Shown in pieces: positions 53,119 to 62,964 of a stretch of 64,000 bases of DNA (positions are counted from its first letter, which is position 1; every line of letters starts with the position of its first letter). Where the stretch lies: positions 239,662-303,661 of the forward strand of contig NZ_JAMSLX010000003.1 of the NCBI RefSeq assembly GCF_023806085.1, given 5' to 3'. Below the pieces are notes generated by a model. It was not told the DNA's origin, did not search any database, and saw only the letters and a program-made list of their open reading frames with translations. The stretch is from Hephaestia sp. MAHUQ-44 (lineage in GTDB: Bacteria > Pseudomonadota > Alphaproteobacteria > Sphingomonadales > Sphingomonadaceae). Made by a program: the position numbers and the translations under genes.

Positions 53119-53122
53119 TGCT

Positions 53123-55354
53123 GTGACCGGCACGCTTGTCTCGAGCCGGCTGTCGGCCGACGAGCTCGTGCTGGCGAGCCGCCTGGTCGAAGCGGGGACG
53201 CGACGCAGCGACCTGTCGGTCCCCGGCATCCGCTGCGGCAACTGCATCCGCAAGATCGAGGAGGCGATCCGGCCGCTGCCCGGCGTGGTCAGCGCCCGCG
53301 TCAACCTGTCGGCGCGCAGCGTTGCGGTCGACTGGCGCGAGCACGACGGGCCACCGCCGCTTGGGCCTGCGCTCGCCGCGCTCGGGTATGAAGCTTATCT
53401 CCGCGACAACGACACCGACGATCGCGATCCCGAACTCGGCCGCATGATCCGCGCGCTGGCCGTCGCCGGCTTCGCCGCAATGAACATCATGGGGCTGTCG
53501 GTCTCGGTCTGGTCGGGCGCGGCCGGTGAAACGCGTGATCTGTTCCACTGGCTGTCGGCCGCGATCGCCCTGCCCGCGCTCGCTTATTCGGGCCGCATCT
53601 TCTTCGCGTCCGCCTGGCAGGCGCTCAAGCACGGGCGCACCAATATGGACGTGCCGATTTCGATCGGCGTGCTGCTCGCCTTTTCGATGAGCCTGTACGA
53701 TACCATCCACGGCCAGCCGCACGCCTATTTCGACGCGGCGACGTCGCTGCTTTTCTTCCTGCTGATCGGCCGCACGCTCGATCATATGATGCGTGCGCGG
53801 GCGAAAACGGCGGTGGCCGGGCTGGGGCGCCTCGCGGCCTATGGCGCCACCGTCATCATGCCCGATGGCACCAAATCCTATATGCTGACTTCGGCGATCA
53901 AGCCGGGGATGGTGATCCTGGTCGCGGCGGGCGATCGCATCCCGGTCGATGCGGTCGTGCACGAGGGGCGGTCCGATATCGACGCCTCGCTCGCCACCGG
54001 CGAGAGCGCGCCCGAAACCGTGGCCGCGGGCGCACGGCTGCGCGCCGGGATGCTCAACCTCACCGGTCCGCTCACGATCGTCGCGACCGCCGCCGCGCGG
54101 GACAGTTTCCTTGCCGAGATGATCGGGCTGATGGAAACCGCGGAGGGCGGACGCTCGCGTTATCGCCGGATCGCGGACCGGGCCGCGCGACTCTACGCGC
54201 CCGTGGTCCACAGCGCGGCATTGTTGAGCTTTCTCGGCTGGATGCTGGCAACGGGCGACTGGCATCGCGCGGTGACCATCGCGATCGCGGTGCTGATCGT
54301 CACCTGTCCGTGCGCGCTGGGGCTCGCGGTGCCCATGGTGCAGGTCGTCGCCGCGCGGGCGCTCTACGATCGCGGGATCATGGTCAAGGACGGCTCGGCG
54401 CTCGAACGCCTCGCCGAAGCCGATACCGTGGTGTTCGACAAGACCGGCACATTAACCATGGGCCAACCGACCCTGCGCCACCCCCAAACCATCCCTCCCC
54501 CGCTTCTGGCAATGGCGGCGCGGATCGCCGCCCATTCGCGCCATCCTTATGCGCAGGCCATCGCAGCAGCAGGAGGCAGCGTCACGCTCACGCCCGACAC
54601 GATCGTCGAGCACCCGGGCGAAGGGCTCGAGGCCCGGATCGGGGACCATATCTGGCGGCTCGGGCGCGCCGATTGGGCGCTTGCCGAGGCGAGCGATGCG
54701 CGCGGTACCATATTGGCGCGCGATGGCGTGTTGGCGCAGGCTTTCACGTTTGACGATATGCTGCGCCCCCACGCCGTGGAGGCTGCCGCACATCTGCGTG
54801 CGCGCGGCTATCCGCTCGAGATCATGTCGGGCGATACCGAGCATATGGTCGCCGCCGTGGGCGCCGAACTGGGAATCGAGACGCGACGCGCTGGTCTGCT
54901 GCCGGTCGAGAAAACGGCACATCTGGCGACGCTTGCCGAGGCGGGCCGGAAGGTGTTGATGGTGGGCGACGGCCTCAACGACGCACCGGCGCTGATGGCG
55001 GCACATGTCTCGATTGCGCCGGGCAGCGCCGCCGATATCGGTCGTCAGGCGGCCGATCTCGTCTTCCTCCAGTCCGATCTTCAGGCCGTGCCCCAGGCAA
55101 TCGAGGTGGCACTGGCGGCGAAGCGCCTGATCCGCCAGAACTTCGGGTTCGCTATCCTCTATAATGCCGTTGCCTTGCCGCTGGCGATCACGGGAATGGT
55201 AACGCCACTGATCGCCGCGCTGGCGATGTCGGGTTCATCGATCGTGGTCGTCGCCAACGCGTTGCGGCTCGCCTCGCGCGGGGCCGCACGCCAACCACGT
55301 CGGCGCAAAGCGGAAGGGCGGCCGGTACAACGACCGCTGGCGAAAGCGATATGA
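53123..55354 (+). CDS. ccoI: Copper-exporting P-type ATPase for cbb3 assembly
   Basis: This 743-residue CcoI/FixI-type P1B ATPase moves Cu to the periplasmic side for cbb3 maturation. An N-terminal HMA domain holds C-x2-C (GIRCGNCIRK; C38, C41). The membrane CPC motif is in VTCPCALGLAVP (~394-396). Phosphorylation site DKTGTLTMG lies near 438, and the hinge is GDGLNDAPAL. The actuator motif appears as ATGESAPE rather than TGES with T-P. Start is GTG at 53123. It overlaps ccoS by four bases. Confidence 0.95.
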   Translation: MTGTLVSSRLSADELVLASRLVEAGTRRSDLSVPGIRCGNCIRKIEEAIRPLPGVVSARVNLSARSVAVDWREHDGPPPLGPALAALGYEAYLRDNDTDDRDPELGRMIRALAVAGFAAMNIMGLSVSVWSGAAGETRDLFHWLSAAIALPALAYSGRIFFASAWQALKHGRTNMDVPISIGVLLAFSMSLYDTIHGQPHAYFDAATSLLFFLLIGRTLDHMMRARAKTAVAGLGRLAAYGATVIMPDGTKSYMLTSAIKPGMVILVAAGDRIPVDAVVHEGRSDIDASLATGESAPETVAAGARLRAGMLNLTGPLTIVATAAARDSFLAEMIGLMETAEGGRSRYRRIADRAARLYAPVVHSAALLSFLGWMLATGDWHRAVTIAIAVLIVTCPCALGLAVPMVQVVAARALYDRGIMVKDGSALERLAEADTVVFDKTGTLTMGQPTLRHPQTIPPPLLAMAARIAAHSRHPYAQAIAAAGGSVTLTPDTIVEHPGEGLEARIGDHIWRLGRADWALAEASDARGTILARDGVLAQAFTFDDMLRPHAVEAAAHLRARGYPLEIMSGDTEHMVAAVGAELGIETRRAGLLPVEKTAHLATLAEAGRKVLMVGDGLNDAPALMAAHVSIAPGSAADIGRQAADLVFLQSDLQAVPQAIEVALAAKRLIRQNFGFAILYNAVALPLAITGMVTPLIAALAMSGSSIVVVANALRLASRGAARQPRRRKAEGRPVQRPLAKAI

Positions 55355-55500
55355 ACATCCTGTGGTATCTGATTCCGATCTCGCTGGCGCTTGGCGCGCT
55401 TGGCTTGTGGCTGTTCTTCTGGGCGCTGAGGAGCGGCCAATATGAGGATGTCATGGGCGCAGCCGAGCGCATCCTGACGGATGACGATCGCCCGCTTTGA
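55351..55500 (+). CDS. ccoS: Cytochrome cbb3 oxidase maturation protein
   Basis: A 49-residue single-helix protein (MNILWYLIPISLALGALGLW, then FFWALRSGQYEDVMGAAERI) with the characteristic CcoS/FixS SGQYED segment. CcoS is needed to insert haem and copper into cbb3. The start overlaps the ccoI stop as ATGA. Confidence 0.93.
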   Translation: MNILWYLIPISLALGALGLWLFFWALRSGQYEDVMGAAERILTDDDRPL

Positions 55501-56746
55501 TCACCCGGGGCTCTGGATTGTCGCAATGATGCAAAGCCGCGCCAGAGAAACGCAACGGACCACCGCGCAGATCGTTCGGGGTTATCGCGGACCGGCGCTG
55601 TTCAGCTTTGGGTTTCGGCCCTTCTTCCTGCTGGCGAGCGGCTTCGCCGCGGTCGCGGTACCGCTCTGGATCGCGGTCATGGCGGGCGGCGGCGACATCG
55701 CAGCGACGGTGACCCGCGACTGGCACATCCACGAGATGCTGTTCGGTTACACAGTCGCCGTCATCACCGGTTACATGATTATCGCCGGCGCGAACTGGAC
55801 GGGGCATTATCCGGTCGCCGGCGCCCCGGTGATGGTGCTGGTCGCGCTCTGGTGCGCAGGGCGGGTGGCCATGCTGGGCTGGGGGCCGGAAAACACGGCG
55901 GCAATGGTCATCGACGCGGTCTTCCTACCTGTCTTTGCTGCCGCTTTATGGCGCGAGCAGATTGCCGCCCGCAACGGGCGCAACCTGGTGCCGTGTGTGG
56001 TGGTCACCCTACTCGCCGTCGCGAACATCGCTTTTCACCTGCGACTGGCGCAGCCCGATCTGGGCGCGATCGCGGAACGCCTGGCGCTGGGCCTGATCGC
56101 GCTGCTGATCGTCGTGATGGGCGGTCGCCTCGTGCCGAGTTTCACGCGCAACTGGCTGGCCCAGCAGGGTGCCGGGCGCGAACCCGTGCCCTATGACCGG
56201 TTCGATCTCGCAATTGCCATTCTCACGGCGGGCGCACTGCTATTGTGGCAGCTATTTCCCCATGCGACGGCAACGGGCTTGGCGCTCGTCTCGGCAGGGG
56301 TTGGAACCCTGTTGCGCCTGATGCGATGGCGCGGCTGGGAGGCGTGGCGGGCGCCGCTCGTATGGGGATTGCACCTCGGCTATCTCTGGCTGGCGCTCGG
56401 CCTGGTGCTGCTCGGTGCTGCGATCGTCTTTCCGGGGCAGGTTCCGCTGAGTGGTGCCATCCATGCGCTGACAGCGGGCGGGATCGGCACGATGACGCTG
56501 GCGATGATGACGCGCACCACGCTGAGCCATACCGGGCGAGCGCGGCGTAGCGGCTATGCGGCACCGGGCTCGTTCCTGCTTGTCACAATCGCCGCCGGGC
56601 TACGCGTGGCTGCGGCATTTTCCACGACTGCCGCTCAAGAGTTGCTGGCGTTCTCCGCACTGCTGTGGTGTGGCGCCTTCGCGCTCTACACGCTTGTCTA
56701 CGGCCCGATGCTCATCAAGCCGCGCTGGTCGGCGCATCCGCGCTAG
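55481..56746 (+). CDS. nnrS: NnrS family protein (second copy)
   Basis: A 421-residue membrane protein with ~12 helices and NnrS landmarks: PALFSFGFRPFFLLASGFAA, a histidine pair in DWHIHEMLFGYT, AGANWTGHYPV, GGRLVPSFTRNWLAQQG, and IHALTAGGIGTMTLAMMTRT. It overlaps ccoS by 20 bases from ATG 55481; ATG 55526 is an alternative start that avoids the overlap. Distinct in sequence from the first copy at 47384, so the pair is not a recent duplication. Confidence 0.92.
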   Translation: MTIARFDHPGLWIVAMMQSRARETQRTTAQIVRGYRGPALFSFGFRPFFLLASGFAAVAVPLWIAVMAGGGDIAATVTRDWHIHEMLFGYTVAVITGYMIIAGANWTGHYPVAGAPVMVLVALWCAGRVAMLGWGPENTAAMVIDAVFLPVFAAALWREQIAARNGRNLVPCVVVTLLAVANIAFHLRLAQPDLGAIAERLALGLIALLIVVMGGRLVPSFTRNWLAQQGAGREPVPYDRFDLAIAILTAGALLLWQLFPHATATGLALVSAGVGTLLRLMRWRGWEAWRAPLVWGLHLGYLWLALGLVLLGAAIVFPGQVPLSGAIHALTAGGIGTMTLAMMTRTTLSHTGRARRSGYAAPGSFLLVTIAAGLRVAAAFSTTAAQELLAFSALLWCGAFALYTLVYGPMLIKPRWSAHPR

Positions 56747-56935
56747 CCCCCTTTCCCACCCGCTCGATCAACGGCCAGCCAAGCGGGAATGGACGGTCAC
56801 GCTGCCATTAGAGCATCGTTCTCCCACACCCAAGGTCCGCTTGAAGCAATCGATCGCGACCTGATAACTGCCTTCAAAATCGTACGATAGCCTCACCATC
56901 GGAAACAGACCATATTACCACCAAGGACAGATTGA

Positions 56936-57049
56936 ATGGACAAGTTGACAATGTCGGCGGTGAACGCGGTAGCGGCTAAGCTGCACACCGACCCGGGACT
57001 GGCGCGCGAATATGCGGCAGCCCGCGCGGCGATGGGCATGCGTGCATGA
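56936..57049 (+). CDS. Possible 37-residue leader or small protein
   Basis: The 300-base spacer after the second nnrS is otherwise empty. This frame starts MDKLTMSAVNAVAAKLHTDP and ends REYAAARAAMGMRA; AAGGACAG precedes the ATG. Its TGA overlaps the ATG of the oxidoreductase gene, so it could couple translation. It may also be the tail of a lost gene. No family is recognised. Confidence 0.35.
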   Translation: MDKLTMSAVNAVAAKLHTDPGLAREYAAARAAMGMRA

Positions 57050-58041
57050 ACCGCCAGTGCGTTCTCGTCGCGCGTCCGACCGGCGTCGCGCAGGCCGAGC
57101 ATTTCGCCATTGTCGATAGCCCCGCCCCCACCCTCGCCAAAGGCCAGATACGCGTGCGCAACGCCTATCTGTCGGTCGAACCCGCGATGCGCGGCTGGAT
57201 CGCCGACGCCGGAAACTATGCTGCGCCGGTTGCGATCGGATCGGTGATGCGCGCCATCGCGGTGGGCGAGGTCATCGAAAGCGGCCATCCCGATTATCAG
57301 GTCGGCGAGCATGTCACCGGCTGGTTCGGCTGGCAGGAACAGGCCGTCGTCGATCCCGCGGACATCATCCGCCGCGTCACCGAAACGGACCTGCCGCTCT
57401 CGCTCAGCCTGGGCGTGCTGGGGATCAACGGGGTCACCGCGCATCTCGCGCTGACCCGGATCGGCGAGCCCAAGGCGGGCGATACGGTGGTCGTATCGAC
57501 CGCAGCCGGTGCGGTGGGGTCGGCCGTCGGCCAGATCGCCAAAATATTGGGGTGCCGCACCGTCGGCATCGCGGGCGGCGCTGAAAAGGTCGCGCAATGC
57601 CTGACGCGCTTCGGTTATGACGCCGCGATCGACTACAAGGCGGACGATCTTGCTACAGCCCTGGCCGCCGCCTGTGCCGATGGTGTCGATGTCTATTTCG
57701 ACAATGTTGCCGGCGCGATCAGCGATACGCTCTACCCACAACTCGCCATCGGCGCGCGCGTTGTCGTCTGTGGGACAGCCTCGATCGCCAGCTGGGATCC
57801 CTGGCCAGACGGTCCACGCATCGAGCGCCATTTGCTGGTCAAACGCGCCCGGATGCAGGGCTTTGTCATCTTCGATCATATGGACCGGTACGAAGCGAGC
57901 GTCGCCCAGTTGGCCCAATGGATCCGTAGCGGACAGTTGCGGTACGACGAAGACATATTGCACGGCCTGAACGCCTGCCCCGATGCGCTGGCGGGGCTCT
58001 ATCGCGGTGAGAACAAGGGCAAGCGCGTCATCAAGCTATAG
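57046..58041 (+). CDS. NADP-dependent medium-chain oxidoreductase (CurA/PTGR-like)
   Basis: This 331-residue zinc-free medium-chain dehydrogenase/reductase has the N-terminal ADH_N_2 domain (FAIVDSPAPTLAKGQIRVRN, RNAYLSVEPAMRGWI), the cofactor motif VVSTAAGAVGSAVGQIAKIL and a YFDNVAGAI stretch typical of the leukotriene B4 dehydrogenase/CurA branch. Such enzymes reduce alpha,beta-unsaturated carbonyl compounds with NADPH. It ends 13 bases before the lysR remnant and is not obviously part of the mms operon. Confidence 0.92.
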   Translation: MNRQCVLVARPTGVAQAEHFAIVDSPAPTLAKGQIRVRNAYLSVEPAMRGWIADAGNYAAPVAIGSVMRAIAVGEVIESGHPDYQVGEHVTGWFGWQEQAVVDPADIIRRVTETDLPLSLSLGVLGINGVTAHLALTRIGEPKAGDTVVVSTAAGAVGSAVGQIAKILGCRTVGIAGGAEKVAQCLTRFGYDAAIDYKADDLATALAAACADGVDVYFDNVAGAISDTLYPQLAIGARVVVCGTASIASWDPWPDGPRIERHLLVKRARMQGFVIFDHMDRYEASVAQLAQWIRSGQLRYDEDILHGLNACPDALAGLYRGENKGKRVIKL

Positions 58042-58054
58042 ACGCTCGGGGCGA

Positions 58055-58221
58055 TCACCCGCCGAGTGGCCCGATGCGATGGCGCCCAACCGTTTCCAAC
58101 AGCCAGGTTTTGAACACCCGCACGCGCTCGCGCTGGCGGGTGTCCTTCGGGCTGTTCGCGGGTTTGCTTGAACAGCGATTGCCGGGAAGTCCTGAAGATC
58201 GTTCCGGGGGAATTGCTGCAT
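58055..58221 (-). pseudogene. LysR regulator remnant upstream of mmsA
   Basis: The 5' end reads MQQFPRNDLQDFPAIA, matching the start of the intact LysR at 34739-35629 (MQQLPWNDLQDFLAIA). It then jumps to short pieces of the middle (FKQTRE, QPEGHP) and, in another frame, to the C-terminal end ERVRVFKTWLLETVGRHRIG. About 80% of the gene is deleted and the frame is broken. The stop at 58055 aligns with that of the intact copy. The mms operon therefore lost its local regulator. Confidence 0.9.
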
Positions 58222-58229
58222 ATATGCAG
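58216..58229. promoter_or_regulatory. Palindrome in mmsA promoter (copy B)
   Basis: CTGCATATATGCAG is identical to the palindrome at 35624-35637 and is followed by TTGCATATA and by a GTTGC-CT-GCAAC dyad at 58251-58262. It is a probable LysR-type operator kept even though the adjacent lysR copy is destroyed, so the regulator encoded at 34739 may still use it. Confidence 0.55.
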
Positions 58230-58307
58230 GGCGCTATTGCATATACGCCTGTTGCCTGCAACAATGCGAAGGCGCACCTTGGGCTCCATAAAGAGGAGAA
58301 AAGGACC

Positions 58308-59804
58308 ATGCGCACCATCGACCATTATATCGCCGGCCATGCAGGCGACGGGTCGGCTCGCAGCCATGACATTTTCGATCCCAATACCGGTCAGGTGCAG
58401 GCGCGCGTCACGCTCGGCACGCGCCGCGATCTGGATGTCGCGGTGGCAGCGGCCCAGGCCGCGCAGCCCGGCTGGGCGGCGACCAACCCGCAGCGCCGCG
58501 CGCGCGTGCTGTTCCGCTACAAGCAACTGGTCGAGGCGCATCTCGACGAACTCGCGCATCTGCTGTCGGCCGAACATGGCAAGGTGGTGGCCGACGCGCG
58601 CGGCGACGTGCAGCGCGGGCTCGATGTGATCGAGTTCGCGTGCGGCATCCCGCACGCGCTCAAGGGCGAATACACGCAAGGTGCCGGGCCGGGGATCGAC
58701 GTCTATTCGATGCGCCAGCCGATCGGCGTGGTCGCCGGCATCACCCCGTTCAACTTCCCGGCGATGATCCCGATGTGGATGTTCGGCCCGGCGATCGCGT
58801 GCGGCAATGCGTTCATCCTCAAGCCGTCCGAACGCGATCCCAGCGTGCCGGTGCGGCTTGCCGAACTGATGGTCGAGGCGGGCGCCCCCGAGGGTATTCT
58901 TCAGGTCGTCCACGGCGACAAGGAAATGGTCGACGCGATCCTCGATCATCCCGCGATCGGCGCGATCAGCTTCGTCGGCAGTTCGGATATCGCGCATTAT
59001 GTCTATCGGCGCGGCGCCGAAAACGGCAAGCGCGTGCAGGCGATGGGTGGCGCCAAGAACCACGGCATCGTCATGCCCGACGCCGATCTCGATGCGGTGG
59101 TCAACGATCTCGCAGGCGCGGCCTTCGGCAGCGCGGGCGAGCGCTGCATGGCGCTGCCGGTGGTTGTGCCCGTGGGCGACGAGACCGCCGATCGCCTGCG
59201 CGAGAAACTGCTCCCCGCGATCGCCGCACTGCGCGTCGGCACGTCAACCGATCCGCAGGCGCAATATGGCCCCGTCGTCACCGCCGAACACAAGGCCCGG
59301 ATCGAGGGCTGGATCCAGACCGGCGTCGACGAAGGCGCCGAACTGGTGGTCGATGGTCGCGGGTTCGAACTGCAAGGGCATGAGCAAGGCTTCTTCGTCG
59401 GTCCGACGCTGTTCGATCGCGTCACGCCCGACATGCGATCGTACAAGGAGGAGATTTTCGGCCCCGTCCTCCAGATGGTGCGTGCGAAGGATTTCGAGGA
59501 AGCGCTGGCGCTGCCCTCGACGCACCAATATGGCAATGGCGTCGCGATCTTCACGCGCAACGGCCACGCCGCCCGCGAATTTGCCGCGCGCGTCAACGTC
59601 GGCATGGTCGGCATCAACGTGCCGATTCCGGTGCCGGTCGCCTATCACACCTTCGGCGGCTGGAAGCGCTCGGGCTTCGGCGACATCGATCAGCACGGCA
59701 TGGAAGGCATGCGCTTCTGGACCCGGAACAAGAAAGTCACCCAACGCTGGCCCGACGGCTCGGCAACGGGCGAAAATGCCTTCGTCATCCCCACCATGGG
59801 GTGA
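58308..59804 (+). CDS. mmsA: CoA-acylating methylmalonate-semialdehyde dehydrogenase
   Basis: This 498-residue aldehyde dehydrogenase oxidises methylmalonate semialdehyde to propionyl-CoA in valine (and thymine or inositol-type) catabolism. The catalytic cysteine is in GSAGERCMALPV; MGGAKNHGIVMPDADLD replaces the general-base glutamate found in ordinary ALDHs, as typical of MmsA. ITPFNFPAMIPMWMF and YHTFGGWKRSGFGD are further signatures. ATG 58308 is preceded by AAGAGGAGAAAAGGACC; the open frame upstream crosses the promoter and lysR remnant. First gene of the mms operon. Confidence 0.96.
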   Translation: MRTIDHYIAGHAGDGSARSHDIFDPNTGQVQARVTLGTRRDLDVAVAAAQAAQPGWAATNPQRRARVLFRYKQLVEAHLDELAHLLSAEHGKVVADARGDVQRGLDVIEFACGIPHALKGEYTQGAGPGIDVYSMRQPIGVVAGITPFNFPAMIPMWMFGPAIACGNAFILKPSERDPSVPVRLAELMVEAGAPEGILQVVHGDKEMVDAILDHPAIGAISFVGSSDIAHYVYRRGAENGKRVQAMGGAKNHGIVMPDADLDAVVNDLAGAAFGSAGERCMALPVVVPVGDETADRLREKLLPAIAALRVGTSTDPQAQYGPVVTAEHKARIEGWIQTGVDEGAELVVDGRGFELQGHEQGFFVGPTLFDRVTPDMRSYKEEIFGPVLQMVRAKDFEEALALPSTHQYGNGVAIFTRNGHAAREFAARVNVGMVGINVPIPVPVAYHTFGGWKRSGFGDIDQHGMEGMRFWTRNKKVTQRWPDGSATGENAFVIPTMG

Positions 59805-59937
59805 GGGCAATGATCCGAACGGTCGCCGGTCATGCAGCGTCCAGAACCACAGGTAATGTCGCCGGCGATTCCGCGCGCCGGATCAAATCCGCTATAACGC
59901 AGGTACGAGCGCCCGACATGACGAAGGCAGGATTGCT

Positions 59938-61080
59938 ATGACCCAGTTCGACCTCACCGATGATCAACGCGCGATCCAGGAGATGGCGCGCAAATTCACC
60001 GCCGATCGCATCACCCCCAACGCGGCCGAGTGGGACGAGAAGCACCTCTTCCCGCGCGCGGTGATCAAGGAGGCGGCCGATCTCGGCTTTGCGGCGATCT
60101 ATGTCAGCGAGGAATCGGGCGGGATCGCGCTCGGCCGGCTCGAATCGGCGCTGATCATGGAAGCGATGGCCTATGGCTGCCCCTCCACCTCGGCGTTCAT
60201 CTCGATCCACAATATGGCGTCGTGGATGATCGATCGGTTCGGGGCGCAGCGGCTCAAGGACAAATATCTGCCGAGCCTCGTCACGATGGACACGCTCGCG
60301 AGCTATTGCCTCACCGAGCCGGGATCGGGGTCGGACGCGGCGGCGCTCAAGACCAAGGCGGTGCGCGACGGCGATCATTATGTCGTCACCGGCACCAAGC
60401 AGTTCATCTCGGGCGGTGGCGAGAACGATCTCTATGTCGTCATGGTCCGCACCGGCGCGGAGGGCCCCAAGGGCATTTCGTGCCTGGTGATCGAAAAGGA
60501 CATGCCGGGCGTGTCGTTCGGCGCGCAGGAACGCAAGCTCGGCTGGCATTCGCAGCCGACCGCGCAGGTGATGTTCGAATCCGTCCGCGTGCCGGTGGAG
60601 AATCTGGTCGGCGCCGAGGGCGAGGGCTTCCGCATCGCGATGATGGGGCTCGATGGTGGGCGGCTCAACATCGGTGCGTGCTCGCTCGGCGGCGCACAGC
60701 GCTGCCTCGATGAAGCGATCGCCTACACCAAAGACCGCCAGCAATTCGGCAAGGCCATCGCCGATTTCCAGAACACCCAGTTCACGCTTGCCGACATGGC
60801 CACCGATCTGGAGGCCGCGCGCGCCTTGCTTTACGTCGCGGCGGCCAAGGTCACCGCCCACGCGCCAGACAAGACGCGCTTCGCGGCGATGGCCAAGCGG
60901 CTCGCGACCGATACCGGCTCGTCGGTGGCCGATCGCGCGCTCCAGCTCCACGGCGGCTATGGCTATCTGATGGACTATCCGATCGAGCGTTTCTGGCGCG
61001 ATCTGCGCGTGCATTCGATCCTCGAAGGCACCAACCAGATCATGCGCATGATCGTCGGCCGCGAACTGACACGGCAATAG
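59938..61080 (+). CDS. Acyl-CoA dehydrogenase (isobutyryl-CoA dehydrogenase type)
   Basis: This 380-residue flavoenzyme oxidises a branched acyl-CoA, here probably isobutyryl-CoA to methacrylyl-CoA. FAD and substrate motifs are in YCLTEPGSGSDAAALKTKAV, FISGGGENDLYVVMVRT and QLHGGYGYLMDYPIERFWRD; the catalytic glutamate is in ILEGTNQIMRMIVGREL. It follows mmsA by 133 bases, and with the hydrolase, hydratase and mmsB genes it completes the valine pathway. Confidence 0.94.
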   Translation: MTQFDLTDDQRAIQEMARKFTADRITPNAAEWDEKHLFPRAVIKEAADLGFAAIYVSEESGGIALGRLESALIMEAMAYGCPSTSAFISIHNMASWMIDRFGAQRLKDKYLPSLVTMDTLASYCLTEPGSGSDAAALKTKAVRDGDHYVVTGTKQFISGGGENDLYVVMVRTGAEGPKGISCLVIEKDMPGVSFGAQERKLGWHSQPTAQVMFESVRVPVENLVGAEGEGFRIAMMGLDGGRLNIGACSLGGAQRCLDEAIAYTKDRQQFGKAIADFQNTQFTLADMATDLEAARALLYVAAAKVTAHAPDKTRFAAMAKRLATDTGSSVADRALQLHGGYGYLMDYPIERFWRDLRVHSILEGTNQIMRMIVGRELTRQ

Positions 61081-61088
61081 GAATACGG

Positions 61089-62132
61089 ATGACCCAGGAC
61101 GTTCTCACGCCCGCCGAAGGCCGGGTCGGCCGCCTCCGGCTCAACCGCCCCAGAGCGCTCCACGCGCTCAACACCGCGATGTGCGGCGCCATGTCGGCGG
61201 CGCTCGATGCGTGGCGCGATGATCCCGCCATCGAGGCGGTGCTGATCGACCATGCCGAGGGGCGTGGTTTCTGCGCGGGCGGTGACATCAGGATGCTTGC
61301 CGCGAGCGGCAGCACCGATGGCGTCGCGGCGCGGGCGTTCTTCCGCACCGAATATCAGCTCAACCACTGCCTGTTCACCTACGCCAAGCCGACGGTTGCG
61401 TTCATGGACGGGATCACGATGGGCGGCGGCGTCGGCATCGCGCTCCCCGCCCGATTCCGGGTCGCGACCGAAAACACCAAATTCGCGATGCCCGAAACGG
61501 GGATCGGTCTGTTTCCGGACGTTGGCGGTGGCTGGTATCTGTCGCGGCTGCCGGGCCGGATGGGGCAATTCCTTGCGCTGACCGGGCATCGGCTCGACGG
61601 CGCCGAATGCGCCGCGCTCGGCCTCGCGACGCATTACCTGCCCGCCGATACGCTTGAAACGGCGAAGCGCCGGATCGCCGAGAGACCACAAGCGATCGCT
61701 GCGATCCTCGACGATCTCGCGATCGAGCGCCCCGAGGCGGCAATCCTCGCGCACCGCGCGGCGATCGATCGCCTGTTTGCCGCCGACAGCGTCGAAGCGG
61801 TGTTCGCCGCGCTCGCCGTCGATGGCGGTGATTGGGCCGCCAAACAGCTTGCGATCCTCAAAACCAAATCGCCCCAAACGATGAAGGTATCGCTACGCCT
61901 GCTCCACGATGGCGCGCGGATGGCGAGCTTCGCCGACGAGATGGCCCGCGAATATGCGGTCGCAAGCCGCGTCGTCCAGCGGCACGATTTTCTCGAGGGC
62001 GTCCGCGCAGTCATCGTCGACAAGGACAATGTGCCGCAGTGGAACCCCGCCACCCCCGAGGGCGTCAGCGATCACGTCATCGACCAGATTTTCGCCCCGC
62101 TCCCTGATGATGAGGCGTGGACGCCGCGATAA
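61089..62132 (+). CDS. 3-Hydroxyisobutyryl-CoA hydrolase
   Basis: A 347-residue crotonase-superfamily thioesterase that releases 3-hydroxyisobutyrate from its CoA ester. The oxyanion-hole segments are [12 protein letters not shown] and [20 protein letters not shown]; the catalytic [20 protein letters not shown] stretch is diagnostic of the hydrolase rather than the hydratase. The C-terminal extension (residues ~255-347) is also hydrolase-like. It starts nine bases after the dehydrogenase gene. Confidence 0.93.
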   Translation: MTQDVLTPAEGRVGRLRLNRPRALHALNTAMCGAMSAALDAWRDDPAIEAVLIDHAEGRGFCAGGDIRMLAASGSTDGVAARAFFRTEYQLNHCLFTYAKPTVAFMDGITMGGGVGIALPARFRVATENTKFAMPETGIGLFPDVGGGWYLSRLPGRMGQFLALTGHRLDGAECAALGLATHYLPADTLETAKRRIAERPQAIAAILDDLAIERPEAAILAHRAAIDRLFAADSVEAVFAALAVDGGDWAAKQLAILKTKSPQTMKVSLRLLHDGARMASFADEMAREYAVASRVVQRHDFLEGVRAVIVDKDNVPQWNPATPEGVSDHVIDQIFAPLPDDEAWTPR

Positions 62133-62143
62133 CGGAGACAAAA

Positions 62144-62920
62144 ATGCCCGATTACCAAACCCTGCTGGTCGAGAAGCGCGGCCGCGTCACGCTGATCACG
62201 CTCAACCGGCCGCAGGCGCTCAACGCGCTCAACGCGCAGATGCTCGACGATCTGCTTGCCGCGCTGGCCGCGTTCGATGCCGATGAAGGTCAGGGCTGTG
62301 CGGTACTCACCGGCAGCGAGAAGGCGTTCGCGGCGGGCGCGGACATCAAGGAGATGGCCGATATGGGTTTCGCCGCGATGTACGGCACCAACCATTTCGC
62401 GGGCTGGGAACGTTTCACGCAGACGCGCAAGCCCGTGATCGCGGCAGTCGCGGGCTATGCGTTGGGCGGCGGTTGCGAGGTGGCGATGATGTGCGATGTT
62501 ATCCTCGCCGCCGACAGCGCCAAATTCGGCCAGCCCGAGATCAAATTGGGCGTCTCGCCCGGCATGGGCGGCTCGCAGCGGCTGACGCGCGCGGTCGGCA
62601 AGGCCAAGGCGATGGAAATGGTGCTGACGGGGCGGATGATCGGCGCCGAGGAAGCCGAGCGTGCCGGGCTGGTCAGCCGCGTGATCCCGGCCGCCGATCT
62701 GGTCGACGAAGCGATCAAGGTCGCAACCGCGATCGCCGCGATGCCGCCGCTGGCGGTGCTCGCGAACAAGGAAATGGTGAACGCGGCGTTCGAGACGCAT
62801 CTGGCGCAGGGCATCCAATTCGAGCGCCGGCTGTTCAACGGTCTGTTCGGCACCGAGGATCAGAAAGAAGGCATGGCCGCGTTCGTCGAGAAGCGGCCGG
62901 GAACGTGGACGGGGAAATAG
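62144..62920 (+). CDS. Enoyl-CoA hydratase
   Basis: A 258-residue crotonase that hydrates methacrylyl-CoA to 3-hydroxyisobutyryl-Co[17 protein letters not shown] and [20 protein letters not shown] supply the oxyanion hole and one catalytic glutamate; the second is in [19 protein letters not shown]. Classic short-chain ECH length. ATG 62144 (CGGAGACAAAA upstream) is preferred over a start nine codons earlier within the hydrolase gene. Confidence 0.94.
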   Translation: MPDYQTLLVEKRGRVTLITLNRPQALNALNAQMLDDLLAALAAFDADEGQGCAVLTGSEKAFAAGADIKEMADMGFAAMYGTNHFAGWERFTQTRKPVIAAVAGYALGGGCEVAMMCDVILAADSAKFGQPEIKLGVSPGMGGSQRLTRAVGKAKAMEMVLTGRMIGAEEAERAGLVSRVIPAADLVDEAIKVATAIAAMPPLAVLANKEMVNAAFETHLAQGIQFERRLFNGLFGTEDQKEGMAAFVEKRPGTWTGK

Positions 62921-62964
62921 CATCGCCCTCCCGCGAAGCGGGCGTGGAGATCAGGAGACAGGAT

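Noticed and set aside
58074..58307. An N-terminal extension of MmsA by 78 residues
   Set aside because: It crosses the promoter, palindrome and lysR remnant; the family N-terminus and a strong ribosome site are at 58308.
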